Shown here in pieces: positions 49,281 through 57,348 of a stretch of DNA of 64,000 nt (the stretch's first letter is position 1; every line of letters begins with the position of its first letter). The stretch is taken from NCBI RefSeq assembly GCF_009793355.1, contig NZ_WTKP01000010.1, positions 1 to 64,000 of the forward strand, in the 5' to 3' direction. Position numbers and translations under genes: made by a program. The notes beneath the pieces are model-generated. The model saw nothing but the letters and a program-made list of their open reading frames with translations. It was not told the DNA's origin and searched no databases. The DNA comes from Vreelandella zhuhanensis. Lineage in GTDB: Bacteria; Pseudomonadota; Gammaproteobacteria; Pseudomonadales; Halomonadaceae.

Positions 49281-49979
49281 ATGGCTTTGGCGACATCATC
49301 CGATCAGCTTTACGTAATAACTGAAAAAAGTCCGCAAACTCAATTATTTGTTGATTACTTGATTCAGCACACCGGCTGTAACGCAACGGTCTATCCGCCA
49401 TCTTCCGTGCTTTCGGTCAAACCACCCGAAAAGGCGTTGTTATTGATCGACATGGATCACATCAGCCTGGATACCTTACCGGAATGGCAAGCAAAGCTTC
49501 CGGAAGCCCTGAAACAGGTACCCATCGCTGCCTTCAATATCAGGGACATGGATCATGCCCTGGAAGCCTTGGCTTGCGCTCAGCTCAAAGGGATTTTTTA
49601 TCGTAACGAAAGCCTTGAGGTGATCTGTAAAGGCATCAAAAGCTTGATGGAGGGTGAGCTTTGGATGTCACGCGATCTCATGGCGCAGCTGATTCTGTTT
49701 TATCGCAAGTATCAGAGCAATGTGTTTCGCCCAGCATGCGGCCTGACCAATCGGGAGATGGAAATTATTTCCTTGCTCAGCTCCGGCGCCTCCAATCAGC
49801 AGATTGCTGACACGCTGTTTGTCAGTGAGCACACCGTCAAGTCCCACCTTTACAACATCTTCCGCAAGATCAATGTGCACAACCGTATCCAGGCCTTGAA
49901 TTGGATTCATCAAAATATCGGGCCGATCTTGCCCAATATCGACAATGGCCGAAATGGAAAAAGTCAAAGCCATCGTTAA
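49281..49979 (+). CDS. csgD: CsgD-like LuxR-family curli regulator
   Basis: Response-regulator-like transcription factor expected to activate csgBA. The 232-residue protein has an N-terminal receiver-like domain lacking an obvious phosphorylatable Asp motif (VITEKSPQTQLFVDYL) and a C-terminal LuxR HTH: LTNREMEIISLLSSGASNQQ (about 155-174) and VSEHTVKSHLYNI (181-193). ATG at 49281 follows GAGGG; a start at 49254 has no such site. It heads the csgDEFG order, 24 bp before csgE. The region upstream, about 49010-49253, is very AT-rich. Confidence 0.85.
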   Translation: MALATSSDQLYVITEKSPQTQLFVDYLIQHTGCNATVYPPSSVLSVKPPEKALLLIDMDHISLDTLPEWQAKLPEALKQVPIAAFNIRDMDHALEALACAQLKGIFYRNESLEVICKGIKSLMEGELWMSRDLMAQLILFYRKYQSNVFRPACGLTNREMEIISLLSSGASNQQIADTLFVSEHTVKSHLYNIFRKINVHNRIQALNWIHQNIGPILPNIDNGRNGKSQSHR

Positions 49980-50002
49980 CGCCAGGGCGTGAGGATTTTC
50001 CG

Positions 50003-50533
50003 ATGAAATTCATAAAACCATTGTGGCACCACACCCGCATAGCCGGTAACGCTTTGTTGTTAGGTGCTATATGTAGCGCTTCTCTGTGGGCCGCCTCACC
50101 CGAGGTGCCAAGCGAGGCGTCAACCGAAGCACAACAACAAGAAGCCATCAATCAGATTGAAAGTCTCGATGGCCCCGCGCTACAGCGCCAACCCAACCGC
50201 AGCAGCGAGTTAACCGGGGTGCTGGTGGACCGCACCATCACCATGGCCGGCAAGACCTTTTACCGGGCTTTCAGCCAAAGGGCCATGGATAGCCTGTTTA
50301 TCAGCCAGGCCACGCTCACCATTGAAGAGCGTCCGGATGCACGCTGGGGTAGCCAGGTATGGGTGATGGAAGGGTCACGCATGTATTTTCGCACGCAACT
50401 TTCTCCTCGAATCAACGAAGCCGACCGGATGGCAGGAGAAGCAGTGCAAACGGTCGAAGAAGCCTTGCTGCAACGTCAGCTCGCTTCGGCCATGTCATCT
50501 AATCCAGACCTTGGAAGTGAGGAGTTGAACTGA
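50003..50533 (+). CDS. csgE: Curli secretion specificity factor CsgE
   Basis: Periplasmic chaperone that caps the CsgG pore and directs CsgA and CsgB to it. The 176-residue protein has a signal peptide (about 1-30), LTGVLVDRTITMAGKTFYRAFSQ, and ERPDARWGSQVWV and MYFRTQLSP, as in the E. coli protein. A tail of about 30 residues beyond the conserved core is a local extension. ATG at 50003 follows GAGG. The stop overlaps the csgF start as TGATG. Confidence 0.92.
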   Translation: MKFIKPLWHHTRIAGNALLLGAICSASLWAASPEVPSEASTEAQQQEAINQIESLDGPALQRQPNRSSELTGVLVDRTITMAGKTFYRAFSQRAMDSLFISQATLTIEERPDARWGSQVWVMEGSRMYFRTQLSPRINEADRMAGEAVQTVEEALLQRQLASAMSSNPDLGSEELN

Positions 50534-50961
50534 TGAAAACCACTTGTATACCCCATGCCATGAAAATGCTGACCACGGCCGCCTTATTCAGCGCACTATC
50601 GCTTCCGGCCTTTTCCGGAGAACTGGTTTACCAACCCATCAACCCCTCCTTCGGCGGGGATCCTTTTGTGGGAAGTTATCTGCTGGGCAAGGCCCAGGCC
50701 CAGGATACCAACACCGATCCTGATGCGCGTCGCTCCACGCCGTTATCACCCACCGCACGTTTGATCCAAAGCCTGGAAAGCCGACTGATTTCCCAGCTCA
50801 TCAGCGATGTGGGAAGTGGCGATATCGGTGAAGGCAGCTTCGATAGTGAAGACTTTGGAGTCGTGGTCAAGGATGACGGGGGTCAGCTTTCCGTTCAGGT
50901 GGTGGACAAGCTCACTGGCGATGTTACCACCATTAGCGTCGGCGGTTTATTCAATCCGTGA
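50533..50961 (+). CDS. csgF: Curli nucleation component CsgF
   Basis: Periplasmic or surface factor that sits on CsgG and places CsgB for nucleation. The 142-residue protein has a signal peptide (about 1-29, ending PAFSG), the CsgG-contact segment ELVYQPINPSFGGDPFVGSYLL right after cleavage (here split as ELVYQPINPSFGGDPF and VGSYLLGKAQ), and a C-terminal half with QSLESRL and the VVDKLTGDVTTISV segment. It is translationally coupled to csgE and followed by csgG. Confidence 0.93.
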   Translation: MKTTCIPHAMKMLTTAALFSALSLPAFSGELVYQPINPSFGGDPFVGSYLLGKAQAQDTNTDPDARRSTPLSPTARLIQSLESRLISQLISDVGSGDIGEGSFDSEDFGVVVKDDGGQLSVQVVDKLTGDVTTISVGGLFNP

Positions 50962-51019
50962 ACTGTATCAATCCGCTCACGCCAAAAAAATTCAAACGCA
51001 ACAAGACAAGGGGACACCC

Positions 51020-51850
51020 ATGAGAATCATTATCGTTGGAATGCTGGCACTTTGGCTGAGTGGCTGTGCCGGCGTCGTCGCCACCTCGGAAGACCTGGAA
51101 GGGGCACCCGCGACACTCACGCCCAGAGGCGCGGCCTATCAAGATTTGGTTTCGCTACCACCGCCTGCCGGGCGCATCTTTGTCTCGGTGTATGATTTCC
51201 GCGACCAGACGGGGCAATATCGCCCGGCGCCGGCCAGTACCTTTTCCACCGCCGTGACCCAGGGCGCGTCCGCCATGCTGACCGGCGCCCTTGCGGATTC
51301 GGGGTGGTTCATCCCCCTCGAACGGGTGGGGTTACAGAACCTGCTTACCGAACGGCGTATTATCCGGGCGGAATTCGAGCGCTTCGGCCAACCCGATACC
51401 TTGCCTTCCCTACGGGCGGCCTCGGTCATGCTGGAAGGCGGTATTATCGCCTATGAATCCAATGTGCGTACCGGCGGAGCAGGCGTTGAGTATTTCGGTA
51501 TCGGCGCCTCCGGGGAATACCAGGTGGATCAAGTCACCGTCAATCTCAGGGCGGTGGAAATTTCTACCGGTGAGGTGCTGGCCAACGTGACCACCACCAA
51601 GACCATTTATTCCAAGGAGTTGCGGGCCGGTGTCTACCGCTTCATCGATTTCAGCCGGCTGCTCGAAGCGGAAGCCGGTCTTACCACCAACGAGCCGGTA
51701 CAAATGGCGGTAATGGCCGCTATCGAATCGTCGGTGATTCATTTGATTGCCCAGGGGGTGGAAAGCCGTTTGTGGAACCTGCCCAACGGTACCGATTTCA
51801 ATCAAACCATCTTGGCGGACTACCTGAACGCGCCCATTCCGCAGCTATAA
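51020..51850 (+). CDS. csgG: Curli secretion channel lipoprotein CsgG
   Basis: Nonameric outer-membrane pore for curlin export. The 276-residue protein has a lipobox ALWLSGC (Cys16) and the CsgG core: AYQDLVSLPPPAGRIFVSVYDF, QTGQYRPAPASTFSTAVTQGA, MLTGALADSGWFIPLERVGLQNLLTERR and IITGE-type segments GGIIAYESNVRTGG and TTTKTIYS, quoted in parts. ATG at 51020 with AAGGGG decides the start; the frame is open further upstream but without a signal peptide. A strong terminator follows. Confidence 0.95.
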   Translation: MRIIIVGMLALWLSGCAGVVATSEDLEGAPATLTPRGAAYQDLVSLPPPAGRIFVSVYDFRDQTGQYRPAPASTFSTAVTQGASAMLTGALADSGWFIPLERVGLQNLLTERRIIRAEFERFGQPDTLPSLRAASVMLEGGIIAYESNVRTGGAGVEYFGIGASGEYQVDQVTVNLRAVEISTGEVLANVTTTKTIYSKELRAGVYRFIDFSRLLEAEAGLTTNEPVQMAVMAAIESSVIHLIAQGVESRLWNLPNGTDFNQTILADYLNAPIPQL

Positions 51851-51889
51851 ACCAGGCAAAACCGCCCAGGAAGGGCGGCCTCAAATTCC

Positions 51890-51918
51890 AAGGTCATGCT
51901 TATGCATGACCTTTTTTT
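51890..51918 (+). terminator. Terminator after csgG
   Basis: AAGGTCATGC (51890-51899) and GCATGACCTT (51904-51913) with loop TTAT and a seven-T run. It separates csgDEFG from the csgBA modules, so these need their own promoter. Confidence 0.85.
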
Positions 51919-52184
51919 GTGCAACAAAACTTTACTATTCCATTAATTATTTGAACCATAAATGGATTTTTCTCTTTGTGACATTTTTAAGTTTTCTTCG
52001 GATTTTTTTGTTTAGGTGAATTACTGATTCACGACGCCTAACACCTTTACGCTTTCTCTTTATAAAAAGCAGCAGCTTTTCCAATATCAAAAACCGTAAA
52101 ACATCTTATAGCGGAAAAAGTTCCAGAAGCCAGACTCAATAAACGTAAAAAATAGAAACAGAATATTTATTGAAGGAGCTTTCA
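51919..52184 (+). promoter_or_regulatory. Upstream region of the first csgBA module
   Basis: AT-rich 266 bp with no gene. It holds repeated T-rich tracts and the ribosome site AAGGAG at 52173-52178. It must carry the csgBA promoter and the likely CsgD site, but I could not assign a specific hexamer pair. Confidence 0.4.
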
Positions 52185-52739
52185 GTGAACGCTATCCACG
52201 TTCCTCGATCGTTATTCATGGTTAGAAAACGGGTGTCTTTTATTGTTGTCTCGGCCGCTTTTTTAGCGTTCGCAACGTCTGTCAGCGCCAATGATAACGA
52301 CCAAGACTTGATACAAAAATCAAGAATCATCCAGCATATCGAACAAACAAAAAACCAAGTTAACAGTGATGGATATAAAGCCAATGTCAGCATCATTAAA
52401 CAAATGGGAAGCGAAAATAACGCCAGTGTCACCCAGTCTCAGTCAGCCAGTTTTCAAGCGGGAAACTTCGCCTTGATTCATCAAGACGGCAATCAGAATA
52501 ATGGCACGATTTCCCAGCAAGGCGGCGATAACACAGCTTCCATCTGGCAAGAGGGAAACAGGCATAACGCCGCGATCAGCCAGCAAGGCAATAGTTTTTC
52601 ATTAAGTGCCGACATCCAGCAGTTCGGCATTGCAAGCGACATCAATGTTTCACAATCGGGGAGTGGCCAGCGCAGCATCAGCATCGAACACCAGGCGTAT
52701 TCGGGCAATGCACTGCCGGTCACCGTCGAGACCCACTGA
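52185..52739 (+). CDS. csgB: Curli nucleator subunit CsgB, copy 1
   Basis: A 184-residue secreted protein of the curlin-repeat type, with a signal peptide (about 10-34, ending SVSA). Repeats run about 50-165: IIKQMGSENNASVTQSQ, LIHQDGNQNNGTISQQG, IWQEGNRHNAAISQQG and the final INVSQSGSGQRSISIEHQ. The Gln/Asn/Gly pattern fits beta-arch curlin units. Shared C-terminal NVSQSGSG with copy 2, and position before a csgA, suggests CsgB. GTG at 52185 with AAGGAG is the likely start; ATG at 52218 is an alternative. Gene followed by csgA 60 bp later. Confidence 0.85.
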   Translation: MNAIHVPRSLFMVRKRVSFIVVSAAFLAFATSVSANDNDQDLIQKSRIIQHIEQTKNQVNSDGYKANVSIIKQMGSENNASVTQSQSASFQAGNFALIHQDGNQNNGTISQQGGDNTASIWQEGNRHNAAISQQGNSFSLSADIQQFGIASDINVSQSGSGQRSISIEHQAYSGNALPVTVETH

Positions 52740-52799
52740 GCGGCATTCCGCCGGCTCGGTGACCACTAAGCAAGACGATCGAAACCAAGGGGAAATACC

Positions 52800-53594
52800 A
52801 TGAAAATGCAACTAACCGCTATCGCTGCAGCAGTCGCTCTCGCTGTCTCTTTCTCAGCCAGTGCCGATCCACGCGACTGGACTAATGACACTACATCTTA
52901 CTCTCCCTCTGCGGCAACTTTTGGTGCACAGGAAGGTATCAGATCAGGCATGGATGGTTATAGTCAGCACAGTGATTCAACTGTACAGTACTCTAAAATT
53001 GATCAAAGTGGCGCAGGAGCCAATGCTCTCGTTAACCAATATGACGGCCCTCAGTACTCATTGATCGAGCAGTCCGGTGCTGACGATCAAGCGACCGTTG
53101 AGCAACGAAGTGGAAACCTTAATGGGCAAAATGAATCTATAATCAAGCAGCATTCATACAATGACGGTAATACAGCAACCGTAAAGCAAATTGGGTATCG
53201 TAATGACTCCTACATAGATCAACTAGGTGACAACAATACAGCTACAGTAAACCAAATCAACAACACTCAACTAAGCGACTCTATTATCCATCAGCGTGGA
53301 GAAAATAACGAAGCAACTATCAATCAAACTAACAATACTGACGAAACTTGGAGCTTCGTTGGACAGTATGGTGATAATAACATTGCAGTCGTTAGCCAAA
53401 ACATGGCAGACCTTAGCTCCTCCTATATCTATCAAGATAGTAATAGCCTCAGCGTTGGCCACTACGCTGAAGTCACGCAGACTGGACAAACAAATCTCTC
53501 AGTAATCCGTCAAGTCGGCAATACGCCTGGGCATGCTGTTCATAACCAGTCAGGAATGCCTGGGAATAATACCGCGATTTCCAATCAATGGTAG
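52800..53594 (+). CDS. csgA: Major curlin CsgA, copy 1
   Basis: Amyloid-forming fibre subunit, 264 residues, with a signal peptide MKMQLTAIAAAVALAVSFSA cut near SASA-DPRD. From about 60 it has some eight curlin repeats, for example KIDQSGAGANALVNQ, LIEQSGADDQATVEQ, YIDQLGDNNTATVNQ, IIHQRGENNEATINQ and FVGQYGDNNIAVVSQ. The fourth and seventh repeats are irregular (GNLNGQN and NSLSVGHYAEVTQ). It lacks the strict 22-residue phasing of E. coli CsgA, and its codon use is AT-richer than that of csgDEFG. ATG at 52800 follows AAGGGGA. Confidence 0.88.
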   Translation: MKMQLTAIAAAVALAVSFSASADPRDWTNDTTSYSPSAATFGAQEGIRSGMDGYSQHSDSTVQYSKIDQSGAGANALVNQYDGPQYSLIEQSGADDQATVEQRSGNLNGQNESIIKQHSYNDGNTATVKQIGYRNDSYIDQLGDNNTATVNQINNTQLSDSIIHQRGENNEATINQTNNTDETWSFVGQYGDNNIAVVSQNMADLSSSYIYQDSNSLSVGHYAEVTQTGQTNLSVIRQVGNTPGHAVHNQSGMPGNNTAISNQW

Positions 53595-53617
53595 TACGTA
53601 GCAACAGACTCTTTAAG

Positions 53618-53644
53618 AACCGCCCTCCGGGGCGGTTTTTTTTA
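53618..53644 (+). terminator. Terminator after csgA copy 1
   Basis: AACCGCCC (53618-53625) and GGGCGGTT (53630-53637) with loop TCCG and a T-run. It ends the first csgBA unit. Confidence 0.85.
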
Positions 53645-53986
53645 TATCCTTTCTGCACCTAGATTTTCCACAGTTAACGCAACCTCCTCAACTCTACCCC
53701 CGTCAATCTCGAACCCCTTACATTCAACCTGATAACTCAATAAGCGACCCTAACCAGAACAGCTGGCCGCTGCTGTACTTACTGTCCTGCCGTTTAAATT
53801 AGCCTTTTCGATATGACTAATAACCTCTGTACTGCGTATTAAGAATCTCATCATTCCAATTTTTAAAACAATGAGCCTTTTAAAATTACATTTCAGTTCA
53901 AATACTCATGGAAACGCTATCGATCCGATCCATACTGATTTCAACAAAACATTACACGTAACTTACAAAGAAACGAGAGAGTAACC
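53645..53986. other. Intergenic region before the second csgBA module
   Basis: 342 bp without a recognisable gene, rich in short open stretches without start codons. GAGAGAG just before the next ATG is the ribosome site. The first 100 bp are GC-moderate, the last 180 bp AT-rich, as in the upstream region of copy 1. It should hold the promoter of the second module. Confidence 0.4.
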
Positions 53987-54568
53987 ATGTACAACAAACA
54001 GCATTGCCCAGGCGCTTCACAGCGCACCAACGCTTCCAAGGTTACCCAAGCCATTTCTCTTTGCACCTTGGGCTGGGTGGTCATGGCTTTTTCTCTTTCT
54101 GCGTCGGCGGAGAAACAGACGCTTATGTCTTCGGGGGTCGATGACAAGACAGCCCAGACATTCATCACTGAAAGCGAAGTGTCGCTGCCCAGTGAAATCC
54201 GGTTTTCCGATAGCCGTGCCAATGTTGCGCTAATCAAGCAAATAGGTGATGGCAATACCAACGTGATCAATCAGAACCGAAATAGCGTGGGTCGAGCCAA
54301 CATGGCTTCCATTTATCAGCGCGGTAACGCCAATGAAGCCACGATCACGCAAGAAGGGTCCAACAACATTGGCTTGGTTAACCAGCAAGGTAACCGCCTG
54401 GAGGCCAACATTACCCAGAATGGCAACCAATTCGAATCTCAAGTCCAGCAGTCGGGGCTTGGAGGCAAAGTAAACGTTTCACAATCGGGCAGTGGCTACC
54501 GAACCCTTACCGTAGAGCAACTCAGTCCTTCTGGTGCGGGTGCAACAGCCACAATCGTAACCAACTGA
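53987..54568 (+). CDS. csgB: Curli nucleator subunit CsgB, copy 2
   Basis: A 193-residue paralogue of copy 1 with a signal peptide (about 15-40, ending SASA) and four curlin repeats from about 70: LIKQIGDGNTNVINQNR, IYQRGNANEATITQEG, LVNQQGNRLEANITQNG and VQQSGLGGKVNVSQSGSG. The C-terminal RTLTVEQL segment mirrors copy 1. The repeats are more regular than in copy 1. ATG at 53987 after GAGAGAG. csgA copy 2 begins 79 bp after its stop. Whether each CsgB nucleates only its own CsgA is unknown. Confidence 0.86.
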   Translation: MYNKQHCPGASQRTNASKVTQAISLCTLGWVVMAFSLSASAEKQTLMSSGVDDKTAQTFITESEVSLPSEIRFSDSRANVALIKQIGDGNTNVINQNRNSVGRANMASIYQRGNANEATITQEGSNNIGLVNQQGNRLEANITQNGNQFESQVQQSGLGGKVNVSQSGSGYRTLTVEQLSPSGAGATATIVTN

Positions 54569-54647
54569 TACGTCCTTTTCCAAGAAAAAGGCGAATATCA
54601 GAAAACCACAATTTCCAGCAAGACCTCAATAATCAAGGGGAATCACC

Positions 54648-55427
54648 ATGAAAATGCAATTGACTACTATCGCAGCCGCCGTTGCTTTCGCCGTATCCGC
54701 TTCAGCAGCAATGGCACAAACCGCGCCTGGCTCCACGTTCGATGGCTCACGTGACAAGATTGAAGACATGGAGGGATCGCTTTATGACGGTAGCGGCGCG
54801 GGTAGCGATTCTTATATCAACCAGACGGGCAGCCATAATACAAATACTGTAACCCAGTGGGGAACTCAGATTTCCCGCATCAAGCAAGACGGTAATAAAA
54901 ATACTACCAATGTGACTCAGGATGATGTCACGGGTACCCCCACCATTGCAGCGGGAGATAACTATTCAGATATCTACCAGAAAGGTAACAAAAATACTGC
55001 CACTGTCGATCAATTGGACAAGGCAAACGACTCTATCATTAAGCAAATTGGTAATAAAAATACCGCTTCTGTAGACCAGATTGGCTACAGAAATGATTCC
55101 TGGGTCGAACAGCGGGGTAATCACAACAAGGCCTATGTAACTCAAGATGGTGACCTGAATGACAGTTATGTCAAATTCGACGGTAATTCCAATTATGCGA
55201 ACGTAAATCAGACGGGCGAAGAGTTGGACAGCGATATTATCGCTTATGGCAATGGTAACCAGCACTTCGTTAATCAGACAGGTTCTGGTCACGATTCTTT
55301 CATCTATACAGATGGAAACCATAACACCCAGATTGTCACTCAGAGCGGAGCTTTTTCAGGTCAGCACTTCTCTCAAATCAAGACCGTTGGAAGCCACAAC
55401 GTTAACAACGTAAGCCAAGGCCATTAA
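54648..55427 (+). CDS. csgA: Major curlin CsgA, copy 2
   Basis: A 259-residue curlin, paralogous to copy 1 and sharing its signal peptide (MKMQLTTIAAAVAFAVS, cut near AMA-QTAP). It has about nine repeats of 21-24 residues, more regular than in copy 1, with the consensus DS-x-I-x-Q-x-GN-x-NTA-x-V-x-Q: for example IIKQIGNKNTASVDQIGYRN, WVEQRGNHNKAYVTQDGDLN and FIYTDGNHNTQIVTQSGAF. One insertion, VTGTPTIAAGDN, interrupts repeat 2. ATG at 54648 follows AAGGGG. Net repeat charge is mixed; Lys is more frequent than in copy 1. Confidence 0.9.
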   Translation: MKMQLTTIAAAVAFAVSASAAMAQTAPGSTFDGSRDKIEDMEGSLYDGSGAGSDSYINQTGSHNTNTVTQWGTQISRIKQDGNKNTTNVTQDDVTGTPTIAAGDNYSDIYQKGNKNTATVDQLDKANDSIIKQIGNKNTASVDQIGYRNDSWVEQRGNHNKAYVTQDGDLNDSYVKFDGNSNYANVNQTGEELDSDIIAYGNGNQHFVNQTGSGHDSFIYTDGNHNTQIVTQSGAFSGQHFSQIKTVGSHNVNNVSQGH

Positions 55428-55478
55428 TCCAGGCGGATTATTGACTTAGCAATATCAAGCATTAGAATAAAATTACCG

Positions 55479-55509
55479 AAGCGCCCTGTTATCAGCAGGG
55501 CGCTTTTTT
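55479..55509 (+). terminator. Terminator after csgA copy 2
   Basis: AAGCGCCCTG (55479-55488) and CAGGGCGCTT (55496-55505) with a seven-base loop and T-run. It lies 15 bp before the stop of the convergent secreted protein gene, so it likely serves both strands. Confidence 0.85.
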
Positions 55510-55523
55510 ACGCGCTATAAAAA

Positions 55524-55898
55524 TCAATTACCTGAAACATTAATCTGTAACGTGCCCCCTTTGCCTTGGGTGGCCGAGCGCGAGCGATTACCGCCTTTGG
55601 CGATATCGACTTCCAGACGCCCTTCGCTAAGCATCGAGACCGTGCCTTCCAGGGCTTCCCCTTCATAGGTGTATTCGGCGGGCACCGTGCCATTGTCTTC
55701 CTGGTATTCTTGAATCTCACCGTCCTGGGTCACCTGCCAGCGCGCCGAATAGCGCGTTTCAGGCGAGCCGGTGATGCTGATATGGATCCGATTTGCGTCA
55801 CTCACGGGGTTCTCCTTCTGTTCTGCGTGGGCATTTATGGATAATAGTCCGCTGCCCAAGCCGATAACCAGCAGGGCGCTGCGGTATACATTCATCAT
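55524..55898 (-). CDS. Secreted small protein of unknown function beside the curli genes
   Basis: A 124-residue protein with a signal peptide (MMNVYRSALLVIGLGSGLLS, cut near AHA-EQKE), leaving about 100 mature residues. I recognise no family. The mature part is beta-rich and Gly/Ser/Thr-rich, with SITGSPETRYSARWQVTQDG, TVPAEYTYEGEALEGTVSML, and GGNRSRSATQGKGGTLQINV. No Cys is present in the mature part. ATG at 55898 follows GAGGAAA. It faces the curli genes and is 143 bp from hemL, with a hairpin between. A CsgC/CsgH-like role is a hypothesis from position only; length and secretion are compatible, sequence similarity is weak. Confidence 0.6.
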   Translation of the reverse strand: MMNVYRSALLVIGLGSGLLSINAHAEQKENPVSDANRIHISITGSPETRYSARWQVTQDGEIQEYQEDNGTVPAEYTYEGEALEGTVSMLSEGRLEVDIAKGGNRSRSATQGKGGTLQINVSGN

Positions 55899-55976
55899 GA
55901 TGAATTTCCTCGGGTTCGTCGTTGCCAACTCAGGTACGGCATAGCCCGTTATGGACACACCTGCTACCTATACGAC

Positions 55977-56005
55977 AAAGGCCACACCCGAGCGGTGTGA
56001 CCTTT
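55977..56005 (-). terminator. Hairpin between hemL and the secreted protein gene
   Basis: AAAGG-CCACACC and GGTGTG-CCTTT arms form a stem with a one-base bulge and loop of about five bases, with T-rich flank on the minus strand. Likely a terminator of hemL. Confidence 0.6.
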
Positions 56006-56040
56006 GTGAGTATAGCGTTTAACGCAGATACTACATTAAG

Positions 56041-57324
56041 TTACATTAATGAAAATGCCTTTTCAGCGGCGTCCAGCGTCAACTGAATATCCTCGGCAGT
56101 ATGAGCGCTGGACATGAAGCCGGCCTCGAACGCCGAAGGCGCGAGGTAAACACCTTGATCGAGCATGGCGCCGAAGAAACGCCGGAAAGCTTCCGGGTCG
56201 CAGGCCGTCGCTTGAGCAAAGTTGTCCACACGCGATTGGGCGGTGAAAAACACCCCGAACATCCCCCCGGCATGCTGGGTCAGCATGGGAATTTCGGCGG
56301 CGTCGGCGCGTTCTTGAAGTCCTTGACACAGGGTTTCCACGCGCTGGGTTAGCGAAGCATGAAAACCGGGCACCTGCAATTTGGTGAGTAGCGTAATACC
56401 TGCGGCCATGGCCAGAGGGTTACCCGACAAGGTACCCGCTTGATAGACCGGCCCCAGCGGGGAGATTTGCTCCATGATCTTGCGTTTTCCGCCGAAGGCA
56501 CCCACCGGCATTCCGCCCCCCACGATCTTGCCCAGGCAGGTCAAATCCGGCGTAACCGCGTAATGCGCTTGAGCACCGCCCATGGCTACCCGAAAACCGG
56601 TCATCACTTCATCGAAAATCAGCACACTGCCGTGCTCGTTGCATACCCGGCGCAAGGTTTCCAGAAAGTCCGCCTGGGGGGGAATGCAATTCATGTTGCC
56701 GGCCACCGGCTCGACGATGATGCAGGCAATCTCATCGCCAAGTTCGCTGAAGCACTGCTCGACGCCTTCCGGGTCGTTGAACGAAAGCGTGATGGTATGT
56801 TCGGCAAGCGAGGCGGGCACCCCTGGAGAATTGGGCACTCCATGCGTCAAGGCGCCAGAACCGGCCTTGACCAACAGGGAATCCGAATGGCCGTGGTAGT
56901 TGCCTTCGAATTTGACAATCTTGTCGCGACCGGTAAATCCGCGTGCCAGGCGAATCGCCGACATCGTGGCTTCAGTACCCGAGCTGGTCATGCGCACCAT
57001 CTCGATACTGGGGATCATTTCGCAGATCAAGTCGGCCATGGTGGTTTCAATGGCCGTCGGGGTACCGAAGGAAAGACCATGATCCAAGCGGGCGCGCACT
57101 GCGGCCAGTACATCCGGATCGGCATGGCCAGTGATCATCGGCCCCCAGGAACCCACGTAATCCACGTAGCGGTTGCCTTCTACATCAAACAGATAAGCGC
57201 CCTGGGCACGCTCCATGAATACCGGCGGGCGATGCAAACCCTTGAAGGCGCGCACGGGTGAGTTGACACCACCGGGAATATGGCGGCTGGCGAGTTCGAA
57301 TAATTCGGCGGATGTTGTCATCAT
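56041..57324 (-). CDS. hemL: Glutamate-1-semialdehyde 2,1-aminomutase
   Basis: PLP enzyme that converts glutamate-1-semialdehyde to 5-aminolevulinate, the entry to tetrapyrrole synthesis. The 427 residues have [59 protein letters not shown] and the PLP-lysine region [17 protein letters not shown]. It heads a leftward run that thiD and hemJ precede in the opposite order; hemJ also acts in heme synthesis, giving a functional pair. The start ATG follows GAGGG; a second ATG is one codon later. Confidence 0.96.
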   Translation of the reverse strand: MMTTSAELFELASRHIPGGVNSPVRAFKGLHRPPVFMERAQGAYLFDVEGNRYVDYVGSWGPMITGHADPDVLAAVRARLDHGLSFGTPTAIETTMADLICEMIPSIEMVRMTSSGTEATMSAIRLARGFTGRDKIVKFEGNYHGHSDSLLVKAGSGALTHGVPNSPGVPASLAEHTITLSFNDPEGVEQCFSELGDEIACIIVEPVAGNMNCIPPQADFLETLRRVCNEHGSVLIFDEVMTGFRVAMGGAQAHYAVTPDLTCLGKIVGGGMPVGAFGGKRKIMEQISPLGPVYQAGTLSGNPLAMAAGITLLTKLQVPGFHASLTQRVETLCQGLQERADAAEIPMLTQHAGGMFGVFFTAQSRVDNFAQATACDPEAFRRFFGAMLDQGVYLAPSAFEAGFMSSAHTAEDIQLTLDAAEKAFSLM

Positions 57325-57348
57325 GCCCTCATTGATCAGAATAAAAAA

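Noticed and set aside
53645..53760. Open minus-strand stretch of about 36 codons (…GFEIDGGRVEEVALTVENLG…) before the second csgB
   Set aside because: Reads like protein, but there is a stop immediately upstream, no start codon, and no family I can name; could be a decayed fragment or chance.
52800..55427. Short direct repeats that could look like a CRISPR array
   Set aside because: They are degenerate, in frame and encode curlin repeats; no fixed repeat-spacer pattern and no cas genes.
56440..57261. A 273-codon open frame antisense to hemL
   Set aside because: Lies fully within hemL on the other strand, no recognisable motif; hemL is strongly conserved.
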